Below are positions 42,797 through 54,094 of a stretch of DNA of 64,000 bases, in pieces. The notes below the pieces were generated by a model. The model ran no database searches. It was not told the origin of the DNA and saw only the letters and a program-made list of their open reading frames with translations. Within the stretch, counting starts at the first letter, position 1, and each line of letters begins with the position of its first letter. The position numbers were made by a program, and so were the translations under genes. The DNA is from Lumbricus terrestris (lineage: Eukaryota > Annelida > Clitellata > Crassiclitellata > Lumbricidae). Where the stretch lies: positions 82,156,505-82,220,504 of the forward strand of contig OX457036.1 in the NCBI GenBank assembly GCA_949752735.1, written 5' to 3'.

Positions 42797-43587
42797 AGAT
42801 GAGCGTGGACTGAAGCTTATTATCGGACTTCGCAACCATTATTACGACCGCTCCTGAACAGAGATCCTCCATGGCCTTTGCAGGGTGTCAAAGAGCACAG
42901 GAAGCAATTCCAAACTGTTGACAAGATGAAATCAAGCAAGTGTCCCGTAATCATAGTCTGGGTGCTGTTGCAGAGTCGACATCTTTAAGCATAGAGGCTT
43001 TGTGTCAAGGCATTCACAACAGTCGCATTACAAACATTATGTGAAAAATAGGGGTGCGAACCATATGATGCGACGCCTGCGGCGGGTGCGTATTGATACT
43101 TCATTGGGGACCGTCCATAAATGACGTCACGCACCCTGGGGAGGGGCCGGGTCACACATCTGTGACTATTTGTGACAGTTTCTTACTAGATATCGTATGA
43201 ATTTTGTGACGACGTGTAACGAGAGGGTTCGGGGTCAAAAATCGTCCTAAATTGCGTGACGTCATTTATGGACGGCCCCTTATATTGCTCAGATAGTACA
43301 TTTCAACTTGTTTTATTGCTGATTAGTCAAGAGTAATGAAAATTATATCAGTTTGGTGTCTAATAGTGCAACTGCGAGTCCTATCTGCTTCGCTATCAGT
43401 TGTTCGTATTGAAAATACAGTGCAATTTCTATCAAAATCGGTCCCTAAGTTCAGGGGCCATGAGGGACCTCAGGATGACATTTTAAAATTCTGTAAAAAA
43501 TATCTGTAGGCCACACATGAATAAAATCATGGGAAAAACTTCACTTTGGGTGTTTTCTGAAACTTTTTGTTTTTCTGGACAACCCTA

Positions 43588-44581
43588 GTGTATATATATA
43601 TATTGTGTATGACTATATGCGTGCGCGTGCGTGTGTGTGCGTGTGTAAGACAGAAATGGTGCAGTTGGTATGGCCATGGCACGTGCTGAGGGAGACATGG
43701 CACGTGCAGAGGGAGCTCGTGTGGTGGAAGGCACTGATTGGGCGGTTGGTATATGGCGTTTTCAATTTGGACATAATTATGTCCTGTGGGGGTGACGACG
43801 ACGACGGATTAGCAAAGCAGCTATTGACCGGTGATCTATGGTGCGCCCACCACCCCTCTGATGCATGAGCGGCAACTCGTGAATTTGATCATTTCAAATG
43901 GATCGGAAAATGCGATGCTGTCAGCAACAGAGAAGTCTTCGTCTTAGTTTAGTGTCTGATGGTTTGTGTCATAAACAGTGTTCATGCACCTGGTAATCGT
44001 CGTTTGTGTAATACGGAAGTCTCAGCGACATTCGCGCTGTTGCTTAATAGGTTTTCCGTGTTCTGGTTAGAAGGTCGGAGTATAAATCGAGCTCCTTTTA
44101 AAGACTATAATGTCGCGCGGTCTTGTAGCCAACCGTCAGAATTGAGCATCTAATTCACTATTATACTGTCAAAGATTTAACAAGTAAGATCATGAATCAG
44201 TGAAAAGAGCGTGGGTTTCTACGTGTCTTTGTCACTTATTGTCACAGATGTGGCTTTATAACACGGATGCTATTCAAGTGACAATATATTTTTTCCTATC
44301 TAGCCTAAGTTCTCTCCTGTATAGTTCACAACATGTCTATTATGTAGTTGTATAATGTGTTTATTGAATTGCATATTTCTATTTGTCTTGATTGTATACT
44401 TGCATTAATTATTCTGTTCTTGTACATTGTTCCCGCAGTGCGTTTGCAGGCGGTTCAATAAAGTATATACTTACTTACTTACTTACACTTATTAATTAAT
44501 CAGCCTATTATGCTATGGGTTGGGATGTTTTAATTTGTTATTTTCGTTATTGGCCCAAAGGCTTATGCGTCATTGTTTCCT
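43588..44581. other. No supported gene; possible retroelement tail
   Basis: A (GT)-rich tract at 43617-43647 precedes unrecognised frames. AATAAAGTATATACTTACTT with TTAC repeats at about 44457-44488 resembles a retroelement 3' end (see 3923-3950). Confidence 0.45.
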
Positions 44582-44589
44582 AATACGAT

Positions 44590-44767
44590 CAGTGCTTAAA
44601 GTGTGGAAAAATAAGTGCCTGGACGCCCCTTATCTTTCCAAAAGAAGTGCCTGGACGCCCCTTACCTTTCCAGTCATTGCTGGCCAATAAGTGGCTGGAC
44701 GGCGTTAAGATTTTAAAATAAGTGCATGGACGCCGTCCATGCCCGTCCAGCCACACTTTAAGCCCTG
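44590..44767. mobile_element. Tiny hAT element, TSD AATACGAT
   Basis: Ends CAGTGCTTAAAGTGTGG and CCACACTTTAAGCCCTG, near-perfect inverse. AATACGAT is duplicated exactly at 44582-44589 and 44768-44775. The 178-bp interior has AAGTGCCTGGACGCCCCTTA units repeated at 44611 and 44645 with diverged relatives to 44750. Confidence 0.92.
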
Positions 44768-44980
44768 AATACGATTCATTTAATGTTATGATCAGTTTTA
44801 TTAAACTGGGTATCTTTTAAGGCAAGCTACATGCATCCGTTCTCATAATTATGCATAAAATAGATAGATTATGGTTTCGTGTACAGGGATTGGAAGCTGT
44901 ATTAACGTCGACCAAATAAGCGTTGACTCCATGTTTTGGGGGTTCCTTCGGTTCGAAAGTTTATATATATATATATATAC

Positions 44981-45625
44981 CAGCTGTACCCGGCCACGTG
45001 TTGCTGTGGCTGAAAAGACTGTCCAACCCTCCCTTCCTACGTCCCCTCCCTTTTCCCCTCCCCTTCCTCCTTCCCCTCCCCTCCCGTTCCCCCTCCCCTT
45101 CCTCCCTCCCCTTCCTCCCCTCGTCTTCCTCTCCTTCCCTTCCTCCCTCCCCTTTCTTCCCTTCCCTCCCTCCGTCTCAACCTCCCCTCCCCTCCATCCG
45201 TCCCTCCCTCTCGTTGCCTCCCCTCCCCTCCGTCCCTCCCCTTCCTCCATCCCTAGAAATATGCGCTATGGAAAGACGCGCGGAAAACGGCCGCATATGG
45301 ACGATTTTTAAAAACCGAACAGTTACATATAAATATGCGCTATAGAAAGACGGCCGTATTTGCGTTTTAAAACGCGCCCGAAAAATGGGCGGACGGATGC
45401 GTGAAAGTTCAAATCGAAATGGGTGGACTCCATCGACGTATATCGAATCGAATTCAAAGTTGTGTTTTTTTGTCGTAAAGATTGCGCTTTTTTCCAAAAG
45501 GCATTATACAAACCCGCTCATGTTCGAATGAAACGTTTTGCGAAAATTTTCAAAACAATTGGTCAAGAAGTTTCCGAGATCTTTTATGTCAAACGGTAAC
45601 GTTTTGCATTTTTATTTGTATAGAT
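44981..45625 (+). mobile_element. Interspersed repeat, copy 2, with C/T tract
   Basis: Same family as 15470-16400: starts CAGCTGTACCCGGCCACGTG after an AT run, has a C/T tract (45023-45255), the ATATGCGCTAT/GGCCGCAT body, and ends GCATTTTTATTTGTATAGAT. One body unit is present plus a partial one, against two in copy 1. No intact coding frame. Confidence 0.75.
45023..45255 (+). repeat. 230-bp pyrimidine tract
   Basis: C/T only apart from occasional G or A, built on CCCCT and CCTT. Pro/Ser/Leu and Gly/Glu/Arg frames on the two strands are artefacts. Confidence 0.9.
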
Positions 45626-45629
45626 ATAT

Positions 45630-48600
45630 ATATATGTAATGTATGTATATATATAATTTATTATATATAATTATATATAAATATATGACGCATAAATCAG
45701 ACTAGAATGCTTCAGTACACGCTGAGACTTAAACAGTAGATCTAGATCAAACTGTGCATTGAGAAAATTAATCTATCTGAAATCTAAATTTATCAGTTAT
45801 TAAGTAAGTTAGTTAATCAGTCAAGACTGGTCAGCTTAAGAACTTCAGTCTGGATCTGTCGAGTGCCAACCAAGTGCGCTCTTGTCTTCCTCCTTTATAA
45901 CCTATGTAGATTGTAGAAGCTGCTTATAGCAATTCGCTGCTGAGGCTTTGGCCTACATCAGATACTTGAGCATCACACTGTGGCATATGAATGCTATAAA
46001 AACAAATTTTGGGATTCATCAATGTACGTATTTTTATTGCTCATTATGATCACTTATTCGACGATTGTTTCCAATGATCTCGTGAAATAAACATGCCTTA
46101 TTAAGGCTTACCCGGTATTGTCTGACTTTACGAGATAACCAAAATAAGCGCCCCTGGCGACAAACTATTGACACGTGTGCTGCGATGAGCAATAAGAATA
46201 ATTTTGTTTTCACTCAAGATGAAGAATGATTGGCTAATAAAAGAGAGGTGGTGACTGAAAGAGACAGGAAATGATGTAGGCTAAATTCACACAAAAATTC
46301 CATGAGATGAAAGAAACTAAAAGTTCTGACCAACGCACCGGGTATGAACAAATAGAAAGTCGGTTTTTCATGTTTTCATGTCCATCCACTGCATCCAGTG
46401 TATTAATAATTATGCACTCGCGACATTTAAAATTTCTAGAACAAACAGTTTTATTTTTAATAGATCTATGCGTGCCAATTCCAAAAATTGATAACTGTTA
46501 TGTTCAGAAAAGTTTCACATTTATGTAGGCCCTAAGGACATTATTGTAATCTCTTAACCCTGCCCCTTCCTTCGTATCTTACTTTCTCACGTCCTACATT
46601 CCACTGATACAAGAAACAGGAAGCATTGAATTATTTTTCCAGAACAAACGTCCGTGAATTCTCCATTGAATATCAGGGTCCCTAGTGTGGAATAACTTTT
46701 TATCTCAAAACATCCGCATCTCTTCTCGTGTGGCTTAAGTGTCTGAGAGGTGCAGTCATCTACACACACTGGAGCATGTGTCATTGTCATTAATTAGGAT
46801 GTCTTTCTTACGTATAGCCGCCGATAAGTCGTCTTCATTATGGACAAAATGTTACTGATTCTTATAACATCAAAATTCCAATTTTTCTGTTTACCTGCTG
46901 CGGCCTTTGTCATAATTATACGACCTGACGTCTGTACGAACTAGGTCTCTGCTTAAGAGGCTTCTTTCCCTTCTGTGTTCCTCTTGCTTCCTAATCAATG
47001 GTGTGACTCATTTTTACTATTTGATAGGTTGTTGATAAGTCGGTCATAGCGCTTCAGCTGTTGGGTATCTTTCGCATGAACATTGAACTAGCGCTTGTAG
47101 GCCTGATGGTTTATTCAACAGATGCTATTATATGTTGTTATGGTGATCTATGATGACACTGGGAGCAATTAACTGAACTGAATTCAGCTGCATGTGTTCG
47201 TCTTCCAGACGCCTGACTCTGTGGCCTGACCTTTATCCTTCTCCTGTTATACGCCGTCACAACTTGTGCGCGTTCTAAAATCGCTTGTATAGCAGCTGGT
47301 GCCAATTATTCTGCTTTTCGGTTCAGTGCATATAATGACTTGTCTAATTCGAGTCTTCGTTGTTTACTTGCTCTCCTCATGACAGTTCACAGCCGAACTC
47401 AACATAAAGTCTCAATTTATTTCAAACTATTATACTACCAATTTATCCCTAAACATTTCAGCGAAATGATACGCCGTGAATTGTAGTGATTTGATGGCTC
47501 ACGACATCGTAGAAACTGTGCCGAACGTTGCTTCTGAAACCTGGCGTGACATTAGGTCTAAACAGCGACAACCTATCTCTCTGTTATTGATTTGATTAGG
47601 TCTATCTAAGTAGATACTAGGTATGGGGTCACTTCCGGGGAACCAGTCTGCAGGCTATTTTTAGAACCGTGAACCAGTATATACCACGTGGGGAGTGATT
47701 TCACTTCCGGTTGACATTAGTGCTTTGATCTGATGACCCATGAAGTCATTGAGTTCACAGTGAGGCATAGAAGATAATGTCTTCTTACTACATTTAGGTT
47801 TATCGTAGGAAATAATGTAGCATGACTTGATGCAGGATCGTTACGCAAACATTTTCTGGCATTAAACATGCGATAGAGTAGGCCCCAATTTTTTTGTCTG
47901 CAGAATAATCTTGGTTGATTGGATGTTCGAAAATAAAAACGTGATTTCATGCCGTGATTTTCGTCCAGTTTGTACAAAATGCAACCGAGACCTTACAACG
48001 TTTCTGCTCGAACTTTTATTCGTCCTATTTTTAAGGATCTACAGCAGTGCGACCTGATTCTTTTGTTCTATTTGAGAAGCCAGCAGGAGAAAAACACGCC
48101 GTATATAATAGAGCAGTATTCGCCCGAGGCAAGGGACAGACAATAGACTTAAAAGTAACATAGCGAAATAATATAGACCTATATAGGCCTAGGCCAACGG
48201 CACGACAGTCAAGACTCAAGAGGCTAGTTTGAAGATCTATGAAACGCTAAGTATACGTCCAGAAGCAATAACAGACTTTACTCCGAAGTCTAATGTTTAG
48301 AGTGATTAGGGTAGGCTTACTTTAAATCTAAGATGATATATTATGGCATTGGCGGTCTCTATATATATGGCATCAGGTGCTGTTGTGCTTGAATGAAAAA
48401 GAGGGTCTACAGATTCTACAGTATACGACGAGAAGAGTGAACCGCGTTTGATCATCAGACGAAGATTTTGTACTCTTATGGAAGATCTTTCTCGGTCTGC
48501 AATTCACAGACTTGACTGTTTAGGTATAGTCGCCTCTGTGTGAACAATAAAAACAGACTCAAGCAGATTTGAATTGTTCAAGCGATTGAGAATTTCATTC

Positions 48601-49907
48601 TTATCTTATCTAAACATTTACATATATATATAGCGCTATAGTAATTAACTACAGCACACTTCAAATATACATCCACTCAACCTCGAGTCAGTTGAGTAGA
48701 ACTAACTCATTGTCTTAATTTCTTTCAGCATTTTTCATCTCTCGGTTGGTGGTACTGCAGTGTATAGTGTATACGGTAGTAAAGCATTTGCAAAGCAACA
48801 AACTGCAGAGTCTCGTGTCAGACAAGCAGACACTTTAATTATTGTGTCCTTGAAACTGTTCTTGTTTTCTGCCAAAAACAATTGCAGTCGAGTACGACTC
48901 TACTCTATATTCGGATCTCGTATGCGAGGGAGAGATATCAACAGCTGCAGCCCAGCAGCAGTGTAATGCTTCGGCAAATGGAGAGCAATGACCTGCGTAT
49001 TGTCTACTTAGAAAGCACAGGAGACTAAGCTTAATTCCATTAAGTTTAGTATCCATCGAAATCGTGGTCATGAAAAATTAACGATCAGATGAAAACCGGC
49101 TGTGCTCTGAGGGGACCCTGATCATCGGCCAGAGGTCGTGTGGAGGGGACCCTGATCATCCGCCAGAGGTCAGGTGATCTCTCAATCACCGTGCATAATT
49201 CAAGAGACCGGGGGGGGATTTGAGGCTTTGGATGATCAGTTGCAAGCGAACAACCGACGCCGCTAATCAGTGTTATCAAGTAGACGACGTGGTTTTAGCA
49301 ATGCCGATTATCATTAACCAGCCTGTATCGCTGACCAATATACAGTACTAATTCCAGTTGCAGGAGGGCTATACATGTCATGCACGCTTCGGTAAACGAT
49401 CCTGGATTTCACTGCAATGCTCGAAAACACACGTGTAAGACTTAAGATTAAGATTCACAATAAGTTGCATCATATATACAGGAGTGCAGGTTTGACGTCA
49501 GTGACTCCGGCTGCTTACAGGTTTCGCAAAAAGCAGATCTATATTATTGCATCACAGCTGTCAGTCATCTGATGTCATGGAGGCAAGCAAGGGATTGGTT
49601 CTTACATGTAGGTCTCCATTTGTGACAAAGACCTCACAAAGGTCTATCAACATCGCCTCGTAGCTTAGCACTATTATTCCATATAATATATATCTTTAAG
49701 CTCAGCCTAAATGGTGATTATATAAATTATAATCTCTCTCGCCGTTAAATAAACACAGGTACATAGATGAGCTAAAAAGGTATATGATGACATAATTATC
49801 TCCTAAAGACATGATTATCTGTCACATATATGAACCCCATGCACGGGCCCATAACCGCAAAATTTCTCTGGCAGTTGGTATGATGAAAAACCTTCATCAT
49901 TAGGGTG
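45630..49907. other. No supported gene
   Basis: More than 4 kb with only short, unrecognised frames. It contains a direct duplication of GGGGACCCTGATCATC(G/C)GCC (about 49110-49165) and scattered TAGGCCTA palindromes. I could not identify an exon or RNA gene. Confidence 0.45.
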
Positions 49908-49915
49908 ATAATATA

Positions 49916-50205
49916 CAGGGGCGGGAAACAGAAATTTTCGAAGGCGTGAAGCCAAAAAATTTTACCTTGTGTCAGGAAAAATTTCGTTGAGCTTTGGCTG
50001 AAAAATCTGATGACCTTTTTTAGTCATCCATGGCCACAATGTCTTGAAAATATAGCCTACTGAATTTCCCTGCCGAAATAGCTGACGACCTTTTTTAAAG
50101 TCAGGTTCCATTTTTCCTGGCCAATGCTAAGTAGCCTAATTAGTTTTTAGTCGTATCCTACTTTTCCTATGGCCATGGCCGGATTGCCCCCTGGAACAGC
50201 CCCTG
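49916..50205. mobile_element. Short hAT element, TSD ATA(A/C)TATA
   Basis: Starts CAGGGGCGGGAAACAGAAAT and ends CTGGAACAGCCCCTG. TSDs ATAATATA (49908-49915) and ATACTATA (50206-50213) match 7 of 8. It shares ATCTGATGACCTTTTTTAGT with the element at 5022-5356 and GGCCATGGCCGGATTGCCCC near its right end, so it is the same family. Confidence 0.85.
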
Positions 50206-50393
50206 ATACTATAGAGTCTATGCCGCACGTTTTTGGATTTAGCAAAAATGCGTATTTTTACATTTGACCGCCTTTACCAATTCTATTAATTTTACATGCT
50301 TTCTACCATGTCTGTGTCCCAAAATGCGGTTAGCAATTAATGATCAAATAAGATATTCTTGTTTTAACTACTGTAACAGGATTGTATTTAACG

Positions 50394-51740
50394 ATGGCTG
50401 GCGAAGGTGATTGGCTGATGAACGGATCTGCAATCCAATTGGACCAGCTGCTCCTCTTTCTAGTCAACACTTCCAGCTTCGACCTCCACCTCCCAAACGC
50501 CTCCACCGCCAACCACACCGCCAACCACACCACCAACCACACCACCAACCACACCACCAACCACACCACCAACGACGACGGCTACCTCCTCAACATCTGG
50601 AATTGTTCTGCGGACGACGACGAACACTGCGACCAATCGATCCTTCGACTGAGACGCATCGTCGACAAACTTGACCTCTGTCTCGTTCCAGCCATCGTCC
50701 TCATCGGTCTCCTCGGCAACTTCCTCTCCTTCCTCGTCTTCGCCGGAACCTACCTTCGCCGGATGTCAAGCAGCGTCTACCTGGCAGCGCTGGCCGTCAC
50801 CGACATCGTCTTTCTGCTCGTCCTCTTCATCACGTGGCTCGCCAACTTCGACATCATTCTGCTCCACACCCACATCTGGTGCCAGCTGTTCGTCTACCTC
50901 TCCTACATCGCTAGTTTCCTGTCCGTCTGGTACGTCGTCTGCTTCACCGTCGAGCGTCACCTCACCGTCTGCTTCCCACTCGAGCGACAGAAGATCTGTC
51001 AGCCGCGACGGTCGAAGATAGTCGTCGGGGTCTTAGCAGGACTGGCGATGGTCATCTACAGCTTCGCGTTGTGGACTTCAAAGGTGGACGTCTACAACGG
51101 TCATCCGACCTGCGGTGTCCACGACGAACGCTACTACGACATCGTGACGAACATCAACAACGCCGACACGCTCGTCACCCTCGTCCTTCCGGCCGTCATC
51201 ATCACCGTCAGCAACGTTCGCATCTCATACGCGCTGTCCAAGTTCTACAAGAGCTACCAGACTGTTCAGATCGTCGACCGATCGAGCAGCTGCACGAGCG
51301 GCAGTCTCCGCTCGACCCCTGGCGGACAGTCGTTCTATTCGAACTCGTCGTACAACCGACTGCACATGCGAGTGACGAAGATGCTACTGCTCGTCTCCAG
51401 CGTCTTCCTCCTCTGCAACATTCCAAGCCACGCCATCCGTGTCTACGCATTCTTCCGCACGACGTTCGACTCTGACTACCTGCCGTCGCATCGCCTCCTT
51501 CTGGTGCAGAGGCTGTCCATGCAGCTCTACTACATGAGCTTCTCCAGCAACTTCATCCTCTACAACATATCTGGAAGGACGTTCCGTCGAGCCTTCGTCC
51601 GTCTCTTTCGATGTCTCGCTGCTCGCGTCGTTGCCTTCACATACACACGATTCGTGATGGTCCGAACGAGACATCACGTCGCTCAACCGAAGACAACCAT
51701 ACGAATGAGGTTCGTCGGACACGACTGCGCATACAACTAA
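50394..51740 (+). CDS. Class A neuropeptide-type G-protein-coupled receptor
   Basis: 448 residues in one exon from ATG 50394 (an upstream in-frame TTG is not used). The extracellular N-terminus has many N-glycosylation sequons, including five tandem Asn-His-Thr at about residues 40-57. TM1 (about 95-119) has GNFLSFLVF, TM2 AALAVTDIVF with the conserved Asp, TM3 starts at WCQLF and ends TVERHLTVCFPLER (E-R-H in place of D-R-Y). TM4 has ALW, TM5 VLPAVII, TM6 VSSVFLLCNIPSH and TM7 SSNFILY in place of NPxxY. The cysteine in TM3 and ECL2 (HPTCGV) can form the usual disulphide. This resembles invertebrate FMRFamide/TRH-receptor-like peptide receptors; the ligand is unknown. Strongly GC-rich at third positions against an AT-rich flank. 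Confidence 0.92.
   Translation: MAGEGDWLMNGSAIQLDQLLLFLVNTSSFDLHLPNASTANHTANHTTNHTTNHTTNHTTNDDGYLLNIWNCSADDDEHCDQSILRLRRIVDKLDLCLVPAIVLIGLLGNFLSFLVFAGTYLRRMSSSVYLAALAVTDIVFLLVLFITWLANFDIILLHTHIWCQLFVYLSYIASFLSVWYVVCFTVERHLTVCFPLERQKICQPRRSKIVVGVLAGLAMVIYSFALWTSKVDVYNGHPTCGVHDERYYDIVTNINNADTLVTLVLPAVIITVSNVRISYALSKFYKSYQTVQIVDRSSSCTSGSLRSTPGGQSFYSNSSYNRLHMRVTKMLLLVSSVFLLCNIPSHAIRVYAFFRTTFDSDYLPSHRLLLVQRLSMQLYYMSFSSNFILYNISGRTFRRAFVRLFRCLAARVVAFTYTRFVMVRTRHHVAQPKTTIRMRFVGHDCAYN
50507..50572 (+). repeat. In-frame 12-bp repeat coding Asn-His-Thr-Thr
   Basis: The unit ACCAACCACACC is repeated about five times inside the receptor N-terminus. Each unit adds one glycosylation sequon, and the number is likely to vary between alleles (inference). 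Confidence 0.9.
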
Positions 51741-51862
51741 CTAACTAACTAACTACACGCATAACTAACTACACGTATAACTACAACTAACTACACGCAT
51801 AACTAACTACACGTATAACTAACTAACTACACGTATAACTAACTACACGTTTAACTGACGCA
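51735..51862 (+). repeat. Minisatellite in the GPCR 3' flank
   Basis: CTAACTAACTACACGTATAA-type units with ACG(C/T)(A/G)TAACT variants are repeated about seven times directly from the stop codon. It is probably transcribed as 3' UTR. Confidence 0.85.
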
Positions 51863-52912
51863 GTCGTCGTGTAGCCACGTGCTCCAAGGTTCACGTGATT
51901 ACGATACTGTATCATCGATAGCGATGTGTAACTACATCCTAGTTCGGAATTCTGATTGAGGAGAAGTCGATGTAATGGCTCTGTGGAAGTCACATGGTAA
52001 CAGATGATCAGTGCAATCTATATCGCAATTCTCGTCATGTATCGATATTAATCGTTTTATGGCTGTAGATGGAAAAGGCAGACCACTGGAACATCTGCTG
52101 TGTGAGATTGTAGAGTATAGACACGGCAAACACTCTATTTTAACGCCGCATATATACATGTAAAGCTATAGTATAGGCCGAGATGATAGTCATCGTGACG
52201 GGAAGCGCGAGGACTTCGCAAAAAGTGTTTGCCACACTTCGTCGTCAAGTCTAAGTCATCGTCAAGTCTAAGTCATCGGCAAGTCTAAGTCATCGTCAAG
52301 TCTAAGTCATCGTCAAGTCTAAGTCATCTTCGTGTTTCTTCAGCGATGGTTATACATTTAGCAATGGTCAGCGTTCGTTTTACGATGACAACAGACGAAC
52401 AAGTTTATACTGTTTCCAAGTTTACTTTTGCACTGTGTCTAAACTTGAAAGCCAGTGCGACTCTACACTACAGCATGCGTTTGACAACTTATTGGATATA
52501 CTATCGTTCATGGCGGCTGATAGGGTTTGCAACCTTCTGGCAGACAATGCCTATAGACTGGTAATGGCGCCTCAGAGATTCGCTGTTTTCTTGCCGCTTG
52601 CACTATATACAGAACCTCACGGAATACGTCGTAGGCCTACTATCGTGTCCAATGTACGTGCGCTCAACATTGCGAAAGTGACGTTTCCATTATAGTAATG
52701 GATGGGAGCAGAGTATATAGGCTGGTCTTCAATATAAATCCTGTCGACATAAGTCATCAAATCATTCATCAGGTGACACGCACAGTGGTAAAGACCCACA
52801 GTCACTCAATCGTCCTTCATAACAACGCTCAAGCAGCACTTGAAGATTGTTTCAATTTCGTCCAATCTAGTCGACAACTCTTGACGCATAGATACGGTGA
52901 ATTATTGTTAAC
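51863..52912. other. No supported gene; 17-bp tandem repeat
   Basis: Apart from the repeat at 52238-52328, only unrecognised short frames (e.g. 52346-52564). Confidence 0.45.
52238..52328. repeat. 17-bp tandem repeat, about five copies
   Basis: Unit TCGTCAAGTCTAAGTCA, five copies with one G/T variant. Confidence 0.92.
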
Positions 52913-52920
52913 ATTGGAAC

Positions 52921-54094
52921 CAGTGGCGTAGCAAGGTTTTTGGGGGCCCTTGTGCAGGGCTTCGGTGGTGGGCCCCTTCATTGCTTGAACCTTCTCGATT
53001 TCAAACAAATAGGCTGTGCAAAAACGCCTGGCTCTTTTGCGATAGACCTTATTTGCATTATTTCGAACCCGAAATTAAATAAAAAATTATCTGGTTACAA
53101 TTTTAATTATTTTCTCCGTTAGTCTTTATAATCACTTTCTATTTCTTCAGGCTACCAGAAAAAATTCAATTCGCGTACCTGACAAATTTATGAAAAAAAT
53201 TTCTTCATCTGTTGAAGTAGGCTATGAATTATCATCATCATCCACGCTTAAATCCTGTCAAACAGTTGGGTTACTAAAAAAAACATTATAATAAATTGGT
53301 ATAATGTGAAGTGACTCAAGTCTCGGTTGCTACGATAAGTCTCTAAAGAAGAAACAAAAAATTCCGAGATGTAAAAATGTTCACTTGGGCGAAATCCCTT
53401 GCGCAAAAATAATTAAGATGCCTTCGTTCCTGAATCCTTTGGTAATGCAGCTGGTATACCACCATCCGAAGCTCGTCAATATCCACCACCACCTCAGTAC
53501 TGATCAGCACTGGCAATCAAGGCCGTAGTCAGGATTTGATTTTGGGAGGTGTTTACCAAAAAATTTTCGGGAAAAATTTTCTGCGACCTTTTTTAAGTCA
53601 TCACAAACTTTTCGTAGGATTTTTGCGCCTGAAAACTGATCACCGCGGGGTAAAAATATCTAATTTCCTGCTTTTTCCTTCTAATATTGCGATCTTCTGC
53701 GGTTTCTGGGCAGCCAGTGCACGCTGCATGCACACTGCAATTCTTACAATAATGTGCTAGTAATGCAATACAGATCTATTATTTTCACATTTTTTTATTT
53801 CGGGGGTGTTCAAACACCCAAAATACCCCCTAGCTACGGCCTTGCTGACAACTACATGTACATGTAAACTTGATTACATTCTGAATATTCTGAATGTAAA
53901 AACTTGACTCTGACCACCAGGGGCCCCTAGTGCAGTCTGCACAATCCATTGCAACGCCACCACCGTACTTCTAGATATAAACACTTTCTGAATTATTCTT
54001 AAAATAAAAAATTTACTCTGGCCGCCGGGGGGCCCCTAAACACCGTGGGCCCTTGTGCACTGCACAAGCTGCACAACCTATTGCTACGCCACTG
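52921..54094. mobile_element. hAT element, TSD ATTGGAAC
   Basis: Ends CAGTGGCGTAGCAAGG and ATTGCTACGCCACTG. ATTGGAAC is duplicated exactly at 52913-52920 and 54095-54102. Subterminal GGGCCCTTGTGCA motifs occur at both ends. No transposase frame in 1174 bp. It contains a nested hAT at 53518-53844. The left terminus recurs at 61078 as CAGTGGCGTAGCTAGC. Confidence 0.95.
53518..53844. mobile_element. Nested hAT-like element
   Basis: Ends CAAGGCCGTAGTCAGG and CCCCTAGCTACGGCCTTG. Flanks CTGGCAAT (53510-53517) and CTGACAAC (53845-53852) match 6 of 8. Interior GCGACCTTTTTTAAGTCATC ties it to the 5022 and 49916 family. Younger than its host element. Confidence 0.75.

Larger units (their letters stand above)
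40795..43585. mobile_element. Long-TIR DNA element, about 790-bp arms, TA target site
   Basis: The left end GGGTTGTCCAGAAAAACAAA at 40795 is mirrored by TTTGTTTTTCTGGACAACCC ending 43585, with TA on both sides (40793-40794, 43586-43587). The arms (40795 to about 41586, about 42797 to 43585) are nearly identical inverted copies; I see only a few differences (e.g. GGCCTTCAG against GGCCTACAG). The interior carries a LINE ORF fragment rather than a transposase. It could be a Tc1/mariner-type or foldback element; arm identity points to recent insertion or gene conversion. Confidence 0.88.

Noticed and set aside
44849..45345. Glycine/glutamate-rich and proline-rich ORFs on both strands
   Set aside because: They arise from the second C/T tract of the same repeat family.
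50411..51722. Overlapping ORFs in other frames of the receptor gene (up to 134 residues)
   Set aside because: They are shadows of the GC-rich receptor coding sequence and lack any domain.
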